Below are positions 1-7,450 of a stretch of DNA of 64,000 nucleotides, piece by piece. The translations under genes and the position numbers were made by a program. The DNA is from Mycolicibacterium litorale. Its GTDB lineage: Bacteria; Actinomycetota; Actinomycetes; Mycobacteriales; Mycobacteriaceae. A model generated the notes under the pieces. The model did not search any database. It was not told the DNA's origin and saw only the letters and a list, made by a program, of their open reading frames with translations. How positions within the stretch are numbered: position 1 is the stretch's first letter; the number at the start of each line of letters is the position of its first letter. The stretch covers positions 3,596,001-3,660,000 of the forward strand of contig NZ_AP022586.1 in assembly GCF_010731695.1 (NCBI RefSeq), in the 5' to 3' direction.

Positions 1-1163
1 GCGCCAAGGTCGTCGACCTCAACGCCGAGGCCGACAAGTACTCCCCGCGCCCGCTCGTCGCCGCGGACCTGGCACCCGACCACATCACCGGGCTCACCTA
101 CACCGGCGGCACGACCGGTAAGCCCAAGGGCGTCATCATGACCAGCCAGGCCACCACGACCATGACCCAGATCCAGCTCGCCGAGTGGGACTGGCCGGAG
201 AACCCGAAGTTCCTGATGGTGACACCGCTGTCCCACGCGGGCGCCGCGTACTTCCTGCCGACGGTGATCAAGGGCGGGCAGATGTACGTGATGAGCAAGT
301 TCGACCCGGGCGAGGTGCTCAAGACCATCGAGGAGCAGCGGATCACCGCGACGTTCGTGGTGCCGTCGATGCTGTATGCGCTGATGGACCACCCGGATTC
401 GCGCACCCGCGACCTGTCGTCGCTGGAGACGGTGTACTACGGCGCCTCGGCGATCAACCCCGTGCGGCTGGCCGAGGCCATCGAACGGTTCGGCAAGATC
501 TTCGCGCAGAACTACGGACAGTCCGAGGCGCCGATGGCGATCTCCTACCTGTCGAAGGCCGACCACGACGAGAAGAGGCTGTCCTCATGCGGGCGGCCGA
601 CGCTGTTCGCGCGCACCGCCCTCCTCGGTGAGGACGGCAAGCCGGTACCGCAGGGTGAGGCCGGCGAGATCTGTGTCAGCGGCCCGCTGCTGGCCGGCGG
701 CTACTGGGGTCTGCCGGAAGCCACCGCCGAGACGTTCAAGGACGGTTGGCTGCACACCGGCGACATGGCCCGCGAAGACGAGGACGGCTTCTGGTTCATC
801 GTCGACCGGGTCAAGGACATGATCGTCACCGGCGGGTTCAACGTGTTCCCGCGCGAGGTCGAGGACGTCATCGCCGAACATCCCGCGGTCGCGCAGGTGT
901 GCGTGGTCGGCGCCCCCGACGAGAAGTGGGGTGAGGCGGTCACCGCGGTGGTGGTGCTCCGCGACGACGCCGGCTCCGACGAGGACGCGGTGGCGACGAT
1001 GACCGCCGAGATCCAGGCATCCGTCAAGGAACGCAAGGGCTCGGTGCACACCCCCAAACAGGTCGTCGTGGTCGACGCGCTGCCGCTGACCGGGCTGGGC
1101 AAACCGGACAAGAAGGCGGTGCGGGCGCGGTTCTGGGAAGGCGCGTCGCGGGCGGTGGGCTGA
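1..1163 (+). CDS. fadD8: FadD8-type fatty-acid-CoA/AMP ligase (5' truncated)
   Basis: The frame is open from the window edge, so the N-terminus is missing. An adenylate-forming (ANL) enzyme activates a carboxylic acid with ATP and transfers it to CoA. The P-loop TYTGGTTGKPKG is encoded at about 98-133. Further in are YGQSEAP (adenine-binding region), GWLHTGD (the Asp that binds ribose) and, near the C-terminus, TGLGKPDKKA with the catalytic lysine. Position two blocks from menB matches Rv0551c (FadD8) of M. tuberculosis, which is the basis for the symbol; the true substrate cannot be read from sequence. It ends at TGA 1161-1163, followed by a 108-bp gap. Confidence 0.85.
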   Translation, partial: AKVVDLNAEADKYSPRPLVAADLAPDHITGLTYTGGTTGKPKGVIMTSQATTTMTQIQLAEWDWPENPKFLMVTPLSHAGAAYFLPTVIKGGQMYVMSKFDPGEVLKTIEEQRITATFVVPSMLYALMDHPDSRTRDLSSLETVYYGASAINPVRLAEAIERFGKIFAQNYGQSEAPMAISYLSKADHDEKRLSSCGRPTLFARTALLGEDGKPVPQGEAGEICVSGPLLAGGYWGLPEATAETFKDGWLHTGDMAREDEDGFWFIVDRVKDMIVTGGFNVFPREVEDVIAEHPAVAQVCVVGAPDEKWGEAVTAVVVLRDDAGSDEDAVATMTAEIQASVKERKGSVHTPKQVVVVDALPLTGLGKPDKKAVRARFWEGASRAVG

Positions 1164-1271
1164 CGTTTCCATCCGTCAGACTTTCGCCAGATTCCGCGGC
1201 GCCGGCGCGGGGTAGATAGAGGCCAGACCTCGGAAACCAGCCAGCACGGCACCGTCGTCGGGAAGGTAACC

Positions 1272-2054
1272 ATGGCGGAGCGGTGGGCCGGCGATGACGA
1301 CGCGGACAGCGTCTGGCGCGACGAACCCGCGTCGCTGTTCGCCGCGACCGCGCCCTTCTGTGACAGCGCCGTCGCGTGGACGCGGGCCGACGGTGTCAGC
1401 TTGATCCTGCTGTCGGACTCCCGAAACAGCCGCGAGCTGGTGTTCGCCACCGACGGCCTCGCCCAGCGCCTCGATGAAGTGCAGTTCGCGCTCGGTGAAG
1501 GGCCGTGTCTGGCCAGCTATGCCACCGGCCTACCGCAATGCATCACCGACTCCGCCCACGACGACCGCTGGGCCATGTTCTGTCGCGAAGCGGCCCGTCT
1601 CGGCGTCAACGCGGTGTTCTCGTTCCCGGTGAGCGTCGGGTCGCACGCCGTGGGAGTGCTGGAGCTGTATCGGCGTGAGGCGCTCGGGTTGTCAACGGAT
1701 GAATACGACGCCGCGCTGGGATGTGCCGCAGCCATCGGCGCTGTCATCGGTGCGACGTATGCGCGCTGGTCACATCGGCCCGTCGACGTAGAGAACCTCG
1801 ACGGCGCCGCCCTGTCCGCCCTGTCCGAAGCCGACCCGTTCACTCGCTCGCATGTGCACGACGCCGCCCGCGTCGTCTCCGAGCAAGTGGGGGTGTCGAT
1901 CAGTCAGGTGCTGGTCATGATGCGGGCGTACGCGTTCGCGCACGATCTGCGAGTCACCGATGTGGCCGACGACATCCTGGATCGACGGATCCCGTTGAGC
2001 GACTGGCGGGACCAGCCTCCCGAAGGGGAGATGGATCAGCCCCACTCGGCGTGA
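1272..2054 (+). CDS. GAF and ANTAR domain regulator
   Basis: A 260-residue protein. Residues about 20-165 resemble a GAF sensor domain (LGEGPCLASYATGLP, then a FSFPVSVG strand). Residues about 175-245 form a helical ANTAR module of the mycobacterial type (AFAHDLRVTDVADDILDRR), known to bind tandem hairpins in leader RNAs and prevent termination. This predicts an antitermination regulator that responds to a small ligand or redox signal. The ATG at 1272 follows a GGAAGG stretch. It lies just upstream of an ECF sigma gene; an in-frame GTG of that gene overlaps this stop codon, but a later start is preferred. It has no counterpart at this position in M. tuberculosis as far as I recall. Confidence 0.85.
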   Translation: MAERWAGDDDADSVWRDEPASLFAATAPFCDSAVAWTRADGVSLILLSDSRNSRELVFATDGLAQRLDEVQFALGEGPCLASYATGLPQCITDSAHDDRWAMFCREAARLGVNAVFSFPVSVGSHAVGVLELYRREALGLSTDEYDAALGCAAAIGAVIGATYARWSHRPVDVENLDGAALSALSEADPFTRSHVHDAARVVSEQVGVSISQVLVMMRAYAFAHDLRVTDVADDILDRRIPLSDWRDQPPEGEMDQPHSA

Positions 2055-2103
2055 CCGAGGTGGGCGAACGCGTCGCAGTGCCCGCCCAGCGAGCAGTGAC
2101 CGC

Positions 2104-2109
2104 TAGCGT
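2104..2109 (+). promoter_or_regulatory. -10 box of leaderless sigma-factor gene
   Basis: TAGCGT is followed by 7 nt and then GTG 2117. The spacing puts the transcription start on the start codon. It argues against the alternative starts GTG 2051 and GTG 2108, the latter lying inside this box. Confidence 0.5.
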
Positions 2110-2116
2110 GGCGGTT

Positions 2117-3367
2117 GTGGACACCGGAGTTCGCGAGACCGTCGACGCGGTGTGGCGGATGGAGGCCGCGAAGATCGTCGCCACCCTCACCCGCGCCGTC
2201 GGCGACGTCGGCATGGCCGAGGACCTCGCCGCCGACGCCCTCGTCGACGCACTCACCCAGTGGCCGTCGGCCGGGGTGCCGCGCAACCCCGGCGCCTGGC
2301 TGACCACCGTCGCCAAACGCAAGGCGATCGACCACTGGCGGCGGCAGGACACCCTGGGCGCCAAGTACACCGAACTGGCCCGTGACCTGGAGACCCATCT
2401 CGACGAACCGGCATGGGACCCCGACCACATCGACGACGACGTGCTGCGGCTGATCTTCGTCGCGGCCCACCCCGTGCTGTCCCGGGAGAACCAGATCGCC
2501 CTGACGCTGCGGATCGTCGGCGGGCTGACCACCGAGGAGATCGCGCGCGCCTTCCTCACCTCCAAAGCGACTGTGGCACAACGCATCGTGCGGGCCAAGA
2601 AGACGCTGGCCGAGGCGCAGGTGCCGTTCGAGGTGCCACCGCGCGATGAGTATCCGCACCGCCTGTCCGCGGTGCTGAGCGTCGTCTACCTCATCTACAA
2701 CGAGGGCTACTCGGCGTCGTTCGGACAGCGCTGGATCCGCGACGAACTCTGCCGCGAGGCGTTGCGTCTGGGCCGCGTCCTCGCGGCGCTGGTGCCCGAC
2801 GAGCCCGAGGCGCACGGACTCGTCGCGCTGATGGAGTTCCAGACGTCGCGGTTCGCCGCGCGCACCGACGCCGACGGCCGCCCGATCCTGCTCGAGGACC
2901 AGGACCGCGCGAAGTGGGACCGCGCGCAGATCGGCCGCGGGGTCGCGGCACTGCACCGCGCGGCCACGGCCATCGAGCGGCGCGGCACCGGCTGGGGCCC
3001 CTACGCGCTGCAGGCCGCGCTCGCCGAATGCCACGCGACCGCGCCGTCGACCGCGGAGACCGACTGGCACCGCATCGTGACGATCTACGACGCGCTCCTG
3101 CAGATCGCCCCGTCACCGGTCGTCGAACTCAACCGCGCCGTCGCCGTCGCGATGGATTCCGGGCCGCAGCGGGCACTGGACATCGTCGACGGCCTCGACG
3201 GGCTCGCGGACTCCTACCTGCTGCCCAGCGTGCGCGGCGAACTGTTGTCCCGCCTCGGCCGCACCGAGGAAGCCGCCGCGCAATTCGAGCGGGCCGCCGC
3301 ACTCACCGACAACGACCGTGAACGAGAGGTGTTGGCCGACAAAGCCGCCCGCATGCGGAGACGGTGA
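2117..3367 (+). CDS. ECF42-type RNA polymerase sigma factor with C-terminal TPR-like extension
   Basis: A 416-residue protein, about twice the length of a classical ECF sigma factor. Region 2 is at the N-terminus (DALTQWPSAGVPRNPGAWLT, then KRKAIDHWRR). Region 4 carries a helix-turn-helix (GGLTTEEIARAFLTSKATVA, then QRIVRAKKTL). The remaining about 230 residues are helical with repeat-like segments, including VVELNRAVAVAMDSGPQRAL, as in the DUF6596/TPR-bearing ECF42 group. That family has no classical anti-sigma factor; the extension is thought to control activity. ECF42 genes usually neighbour a DGPF/YCII-type gene, which is absent here. GTG 2117 is chosen because of the -10 box ahead of it. 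Confidence 0.85.
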   Translation: MDTGVRETVDAVWRMEAAKIVATLTRAVGDVGMAEDLAADALVDALTQWPSAGVPRNPGAWLTTVAKRKAIDHWRRQDTLGAKYTELARDLETHLDEPAWDPDHIDDDVLRLIFVAAHPVLSRENQIALTLRIVGGLTTEEIARAFLTSKATVAQRIVRAKKTLAEAQVPFEVPPRDEYPHRLSAVLSVVYLIYNEGYSASFGQRWIRDELCREALRLGRVLAALVPDEPEAHGLVALMEFQTSRFAARTDADGRPILLEDQDRAKWDRAQIGRGVAALHRAATAIERRGTGWGPYALQAALAECHATAPSTAETDWHRIVTIYDALLQIAPSPVVELNRAVAVAMDSGPQRALDIVDGLDGLADSYLLPSVRGELLSRLGRTEEAAAQFERAAALTDNDREREVLADKAARMRRR

Positions 3368-3376
3368 CGTGGCACC

Positions 3377-4069
3377 ATGGCGGGGATGACTGTACGAGCG
3401 GCGCTATTCGACTTCTCCGGAACGCTCTTCCGTCTCGAGGAGGACGACAGCTGGTTCACCGGCATCGAGGTCGACAACCAGGAGATCGACGCACACGTCC
3501 AGGCCGAGTTGCTGCGTCGCCTCACCGCGCCGACCGGGCGCTCGGTGGAGATGACACCCGAGGCCGACCACGCCTGGGTCAACCGCGATCTCGCGCCACA
3601 TCTGCATCGTGAGGCCTACCTGCACGTGCTGCGGGAGTCCGGACTTGCCGACCATCACGCCGAGCAGCTCTACCGGCGGGTCATCGATCCGTCGTCGTGG
3701 ACGGCATATCCCGACACCGCCGACGTGCTGGCCGGGCTGCGCCACCGGGGTATCAAGACCGCGGTGGTGTCCAACATCGCGTTCGACGTCCGGCCGGCGT
3801 TCGCGGCGATCGGCGCCGAGGACGACGTCGACGAGTTCGTGCTGTCGTTCGAAGTCGGCGCCACCAAACCGGCCCCCGAGATCTTCACGACCGCGCTGAC
3901 CCGGCTGGGCGTCGACGCCTCCGACGCGGTGATGGTCGGTGACAGCGACGAGGCCGACGGCGGCGCGCGCGACGTGGGCTGCCGGTTCGTGCTCGTCGAC
4001 CCCCTGCCCACCGCGCAGCGCACCACCGGGCTGCGCGAAGCGTTGACACGCGTCGGAATTGAGGTCTAG
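3377..4069 (+). CDS. HAD-superfamily hydrolase with atypical DxS motif I
   Basis: A 230-residue HAD protein with a cap domain inserted after motif I. Motif I is FDFSGTLF: the nucleophile Asp12 is present, but the second Asp typical of phosphatases is Ser14. Motif II is VVSNIAFD, motif III the Lys of TKPAPEIF, and motif IV GDSDEADGGA. Without the general acid/base Asp the enzyme may be a dehalogenase- or phosphonatase-like hydrolase or a very slow phosphatase. The start may also be ATG 3386. It is followed at once by a deazaflavin-type reductase gene, so the two are probably co-transcribed. Confidence 0.8.
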   Translation: MAGMTVRAALFDFSGTLFRLEEDDSWFTGIEVDNQEIDAHVQAELLRRLTAPTGRSVEMTPEADHAWVNRDLAPHLHREAYLHVLRESGLADHHAEQLYRRVIDPSSWTAYPDTADVLAGLRHRGIKTAVVSNIAFDVRPAFAAIGAEDDVDEFVLSFEVGATKPAPEIFTTALTRLGVDASDAVMVGDSDEADGGARDVGCRFVLVDPLPTAQRTTGLREALTRVGIEV

Positions 4070-4076
4070 GAGGGAT

Positions 4077-4535
4077 ATGCCCGAGGAACGCATCCGGCCG
4101 CCGTGGTGGCTCAAGCCGATGAACAAGGTCGTGATCGCCTCGGCGAAGATCGGGTTGCCGATCTTCGGCAAGCAGGGGCCGCTGATCCTGACCGTCATCG
4201 GCCGCAAGAGCGGGCAACCGCGCGCCACCCCGATCACGCCGATGTACGTCGACGCGAAACGCTATGTGGTGGGCGGCTTTCCGGGCGCGGACTGGGTGCG
4301 CAACGCCCGCGCCAACCCCGAGGTGACCCTGACGCAGAATCGGCGCAGCGAGCGGGTGCGCATGGTGGAGATGTCCGCCGAGGAGGCCCGGCCGTTGTTG
4401 CGCGAATTCCCCACCCTGGTGCCGACCGGCGTCGACTTCATGAAGAACGCCGGACTGGTCACCGACGCGACCCCCGACGAGTTCGAGGCGCTGGCCGGCC
4501 GCTGCGCCGTGTTCCGCTTCGACCCGATCACGTAG
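4077..4535 (+). CDS. F420/deazaflavin-dependent nitroreductase-family (Ddn-like) protein
   Basis: A 152-residue split-barrel protein. The segment ILTVIGRKSGQPRATPI is the signature of the Ddn/FDOR-A family, which uses coenzyme F420 to reduce quinones, enones or nitro compounds at the membrane. ATG 4077 is preceded by AGGAGGGA at 4068-4075, one of the best Shine-Dalgarno sequences here, which rules out the upstream TTG at 4059. Its place before menB invites a quinone-linked role, as proposed for Ddn on menaquinone, but that is inference. Confidence 0.82.
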   Translation: MPEERIRPPWWLKPMNKVVIASAKIGLPIFGKQGPLILTVIGRKSGQPRATPITPMYVDAKRYVVGGFPGADWVRNARANPEVTLTQNRRSERVRMVEMSAEEARPLLREFPTLVPTGVDFMKNAGLVTDATPDEFEALAGRCAVFRFDPIT

Positions 4536-4546
4536 GTTCTCCAGCC

Positions 4547-5458
4547 ATGAGCGACAACCCGTTCGACCCGTCGGTGTGGCAGCCGGTTGCCGGGTTCGAT
4601 CTGACCGACATCACCTATCACCGCCACGTCGTCGACGGCACCCCGCAGCCGACCGTGCGGGTGGCGTTCGACCGGCCCGAGGTGCGCAACGCCTTCCGCC
4701 CGCACACCGTCGACGAGTTGTACCGCGTACTCGACCACGCCCGGATGTCGTCCGACGTCGGCGTGGTGCTGCTGACCGGCAACGGCCCGTCGGCCAAGGA
4801 CGGCGGCTGGGCGTTCTGCTCGGGCGGTGACCAGCGCATCCGCGGGCGCACCGGCTACCAGTACGCCTCCGGCGAGACCGCCGACACCATCGACCCCGCC
4901 CAGGCCGGGCGGCTGCACATCCTCGAGGTGCAGCGGCTGATCCGCTTCATGCCGAAGGTTGTCATCTGCCTGGTCAACGGCTGGGCCGCCGGCGGCGGGC
5001 ACAGCCTGCACGTCACCTGCGACCTGACGCTGGCCAGCCGTCAGCACGCCCGGTTCAAGCAGACCGACGCCGACGTCGGCAGCTTCGACGGCGGCTTCGG
5101 CAGCGCCTACCTCGCCCGCCAGACCGGTCAGAAGTTCGCCCGCGAGATCTTCTTCCTCGGCCGCGCCTACGACGCCGAGCAGATGCACGCGATGGGCGCG
5201 GTGAACGCTGTCGTCGACCACGCCGACCTCGAATCCGAGGCGCTGCAGTGGGCCGCCGAGATCAACGGCAAGTCACCGCAGGCCGTGCGCATGCTGAAGT
5301 TCTCGTTCAACCTCATCGACGACGGGCTGGTCGGTCAGCAGGTGTTCGCCGGCGAGGCGACGCGGCTGGCCTACATGACCGACGAGGCCGTCGAGGGCCG
5401 CGACGCGTTCCTCGAGAAGCGCGACCCGGACTGGTCGGCGTTCCCCCGCTACTTCTGA
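4547..5458 (+). CDS. menB: 1,4-dihydroxy-2-naphthoyl-CoA synthase
   Basis: A 303-residue crotonase-fold enzyme that closes the second ring of the naphthoquinone head group in menaquinone synthesis, converting o-succinylbenzoyl-CoA to DHNA-CoA. Visible are the CSGGDQRIRG oxyanion segment, the long flexible loop with GYQYASGETADT, VNGWAAGGGHSLH, and VGSFDGGFGS containing the catalytic-site Asp181. The protein starts FDPSVWQPV, as in mycobacterial MenB. It follows the Ddn-like gene by 11 bp. menE and menA lie further right, while menC, menD and menH are expected beyond the left edge. Confidence 0.95.
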   Translation: MSDNPFDPSVWQPVAGFDLTDITYHRHVVDGTPQPTVRVAFDRPEVRNAFRPHTVDELYRVLDHARMSSDVGVVLLTGNGPSAKDGGWAFCSGGDQRIRGRTGYQYASGETADTIDPAQAGRLHILEVQRLIRFMPKVVICLVNGWAAGGGHSLHVTCDLTLASRQHARFKQTDADVGSFDGGFGSAYLARQTGQKFAREIFFLGRAYDAEQMHAMGAVNAVVDHADLESEALQWAAEINGKSPQAVRMLKFSFNLIDDGLVGQQVFAGEATRLAYMTDEAVEGRDAFLEKRDPDWSAFPRYF

Positions 5459-5461
5459 CCG

Positions 5462-5514
5462 GCGATTTGTGCACGATTTCGCGCGCTCACCGCTCGAAAT
5501 CGTGCACAAATCGC
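5462..5514. repeat. 20-bp perfect inverted repeat (hairpin) after menB
   Basis: The left arm 5462-5481 reads GCGATTTGTGCACGATTTCG, and 5495-5514 is its exact reverse complement, with a 13-nt loop. It starts three bases after the menB stop and ends nine bases before the -10 box of the next gene. A bidirectional terminator or an interspersed mini-repeat would both fit. The arms are AT-richer than their surroundings. Confidence 0.8.
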
Positions 5515-5522
5515 TCAGTCTC

Positions 5523-5528
5523 TAGACT
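5523..5528 (+). promoter_or_regulatory. -10 box of leaderless SDR gene
   Basis: TAGACT, then 6 nt, then GTG 5535. This supports a separate transcript starting after the hairpin. Confidence 0.5.
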
Positions 5529-5534
5529 CCCGGA

Positions 5535-6410
5535 GTGAGCAAGAACCCGCTGCGCCGCCTGTCCGACAGCCTGATGCTGACCAGCATGCGGCCCTCGATG
5601 GCCGAGCAGTTCCTGCAGCCGCGCGCCAACGTCGAACTCGCGGGCAAACGCATTCTGCTGACCGGCGCCTCCTCGGGAATCGGCGCGGCCGCCGCGGAGA
5701 AGTTCGCCCGCCGGGGCGCCACGGTCGTCGCGGTGGCCCGCCGCCAGGACCTGCTCGACGCGCTCGTCGAACGGATCACGACGGCCGGCGGGAACGCCAC
5801 GGCCCGCGCCTGCGACCTGTCGGACCTCGACGCGGTCGACGCGCTGGTGGCCGACGTCGAGGCGCAGTTCGGCGGGATCGACATCCTGATCAACAACGCA
5901 GGCAAGTCGATTCGCCGCCCGCTGGCCGAATCGCTGGACCGCTGGCACGACGTCGAGCGGACCATGACGCTCAACTACTACTCCCCGCTTCGGCTCATCC
6001 GTGGTCTGGCGCCCGCCATGATCGAACGCGGTGACGGCCACATCATCAACGTCGCGACGTGGGGTGTGTTCAGCGAGGCGTCGCCGCTGTTCGCGGTCTA
6101 CAACGCCTCCAAGGCCGCGCTGTCGGCGGTGAGCCGCGTCATCGAGACCGAATGGGCGGCCAAGGGCGTGCACTCGACGACGCTGTACTACCCGCTGGTG
6201 AAGACACCGATGATCGCGCCGACGCGGGCCTACGACGGGGTGCCCGGGCTCAGCGCACAGGAGGCGGCCGACTGGATGGTCGACGCCGCGCGCCACCGGC
6301 CGGTGCGTATCGCGCCGCGGATGGCGGTCACCGCGCGGGCCGTCGACTCGCTGGCGCCGACCTGGTTCAACGCGATCGTCAAACGCCAGCAGGTGCAGCC
6401 GGGGCGCTGA
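5535..6410 (+). CDS. Short-chain dehydrogenase/reductase (Rv0547c-like)
   Basis: A 291-residue classical SDR with an N-terminal extension of about 35 residues. It shows the cofactor motif TGASSGIGAA, NNAGKS, and the catalytic pair in VYNASKAAL (YxxxK). The substrate is unknown. Synteny between menB and a glyoxalase gene matches Rv0547c. GTG 5535 is chosen from the promoter spacing. Confidence 0.88.
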   Translation: MSKNPLRRLSDSLMLTSMRPSMAEQFLQPRANVELAGKRILLTGASSGIGAAAAEKFARRGATVVAVARRQDLLDALVERITTAGGNATARACDLSDLDAVDALVADVEAQFGGIDILINNAGKSIRRPLAESLDRWHDVERTMTLNYYSPLRLIRGLAPAMIERGDGHIINVATWGVFSEASPLFAVYNASKAALSAVSRVIETEWAAKGVHSTTLYYPLVKTPMIAPTRAYDGVPGLSAQEAADWMVDAARHRPVRIAPRMAVTARAVDSLAPTWFNAIVKRQQVQPGR

Positions 6411-6431
6411 GCGCCGTGATAGACAGTGGCC

Positions 6432-6818
6432 ATGGAGATCCTGGCCAGTCGAGTGCTGTTCCGGCCGAAGGACTACCAGCGGTCGCTGCGCTTCTATCGC
6501 GACGAGCTCATGCTCGCGATCGCCCGTGAGTACGGCGGGGGCACCGTGTTCTACGCGGGTCAGTCGCTGATCGAACTGTCCGGACACGGCGGCACCGACC
6601 ATGCGAGCGGACCGTTTCCGGGGGCGCTGTGGCTTCAGGTGCGCGACGTTTACGCCGTACAGGACGAGTTCCGCGGACGCGGGCTCGAGATCGCCAGGGA
6701 CGCCAGACAGGAGCCGTGGGGACTGCACGAGATGCACGTGACCGATCCCGACGGCGTCACGCTGATCTTCGTGCAGGTGCCCGACGACCATCCGCTGCGC
6801 CGCGACACCCGCGGCTGA
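6432..6818 (+). CDS. Glyoxalase/VOC-fold protein (Rv0546c-like)
   Basis: A 128-residue VOC-superfamily protein with two beta-alpha-beta-beta-beta modules: VLFRPKDYQRSLRFYRDEL at the start and WGLHEMHVTDPDGVTLIFVQ at the end. The C-terminal DPDG loop and a Glu in the last strands are typical. Function could be glyoxalase-, epimerase- or resistance-like; no substrate can be assigned. GTG 6426 is an alternative start two codons upstream. It lies 21 bp after the SDR gene and is probably co-transcribed with it. Confidence 0.8.
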   Translation: MEILASRVLFRPKDYQRSLRFYRDELMLAIAREYGGGTVFYAGQSLIELSGHGGTDHASGPFPGALWLQVRDVYAVQDEFRGRGLEIARDARQEPWGLHEMHVTDPDGVTLIFVQVPDDHPLRRDTRG

Positions 6819-6824
6819 CAGCGG

Positions 6825-7130
6825 TCAGCGCACGGGCGCGGCCAGCGGCCAGCCCACCGACGCCAAGCGCGCCGCGACCTGATGGACCTCTTCGGGATTG
6901 GGCTCCTTGGCGATCACCTCGTGCACCGCGGCGCGGATCTCGTCCTCGGTGACGGTGTCGGCGTCGGTCGAGCGCAGGATCGACTGCGCGGCCCTGACCA
7001 CTTCCTCCTCGGTGAGCGACCGCTTCAGCAGCGCCAGCAGCGGGAAGTAGTCCTTCGGCGGCACACCCTGGGGGTAGCCGTCGCGCAACCACGTCAGCAC
7101 CTTGTCCATGACGCCGGCGTTCTCTGTCAT
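6825..7130 (-). CDS. DUF3349 protein, copy 1
   Basis: A 101-residue, small helical protein with the family core GYPQGVPPKDYFPLLALLKR. A second DUF3349 gene lies on the other side of pitA, in the opposite orientation. The ATG at 7128-7130 is preferred over a weaker upstream start at 7169. It is the last gene of the minus-strand cassette pitA-membrane protein-DUF3349. Function is unknown. Confidence 0.8.
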   Translation of the reverse strand: MTENAGVMDKVLTWLRDGYPQGVPPKDYFPLLALLKRSLTEEEVVRAAQSILRSTDADTVTEDEIRAAVHEVIAKEPNPEEVHQVAARLASVGWPLAAPVR

Positions 7131-7140
7131 CACCACGACC

Positions 7141-7419
7141 TCACTTGGCGAACGGGAACAGGTTGACACCCAAGTGGTGCTCGATCGTCGACCTGGTGAT
7201 CCACAGCAGCGCCAGCAGGATCACCGCGGCGACGATCGTGAACAGCGCCACGCCGAGGTACTTCAGCGCGGGGTTCGGGGCGTGGGTGGTGCCGTCCTCG
7301 TCGACGCCGCCCGACCCGGCGGAGTAGGCCACCAGCCCGTAGGCGAACACCGCGGGCAGACCCGCACCGAGGATCAGACCGATGACCAGCACCCGCAGGA
7401 TGCTCTCGAGGTGAACCAT
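7141..7419 (-). CDS. Small membrane protein (Rv0544c-like)
   Basis: A 92-residue protein with two hydrophobic segments, at about residues 7-28 and 53-76, joined by a polar loop (GGVDEDGTTHAPNP). It sits between pitA and DUF3349, as Rv0544c sits beside pitA in M. tuberculosis. ATG 7419 has GAAGGA upstream; a TTG at 7425 is the alternative. It is plausibly an accessory subunit of the phosphate transporter, by context only. Confidence 0.75.
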   Translation of the reverse strand: MVHLESILRVLVIGLILGAGLPAVFAYGLVAYSAGSGGVDEDGTTHAPNPALKYLGVALFTIVAAVILLALLWITRSTIEHHLGVNLFPFAK

Positions 7420-7450
7420 TCCCAATGTCCTTCGTCGTTTCTCGAAAGGG

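Noticed and set aside
1721..2116. Long plus-strand extension upstream of the sigma gene in the same frame
   Set aside because: It overlaps the GAF-ANTAR gene and is rich in Arg and Pro, typical of a high-GC shadow frame.
2051..2117. GTG 2051 overlapping the GAF-ANTAR stop as a start for the sigma gene
   Set aside because: It would add about 22 residues not typical of ECF42 proteins, and a -10 box points to GTG 2117.
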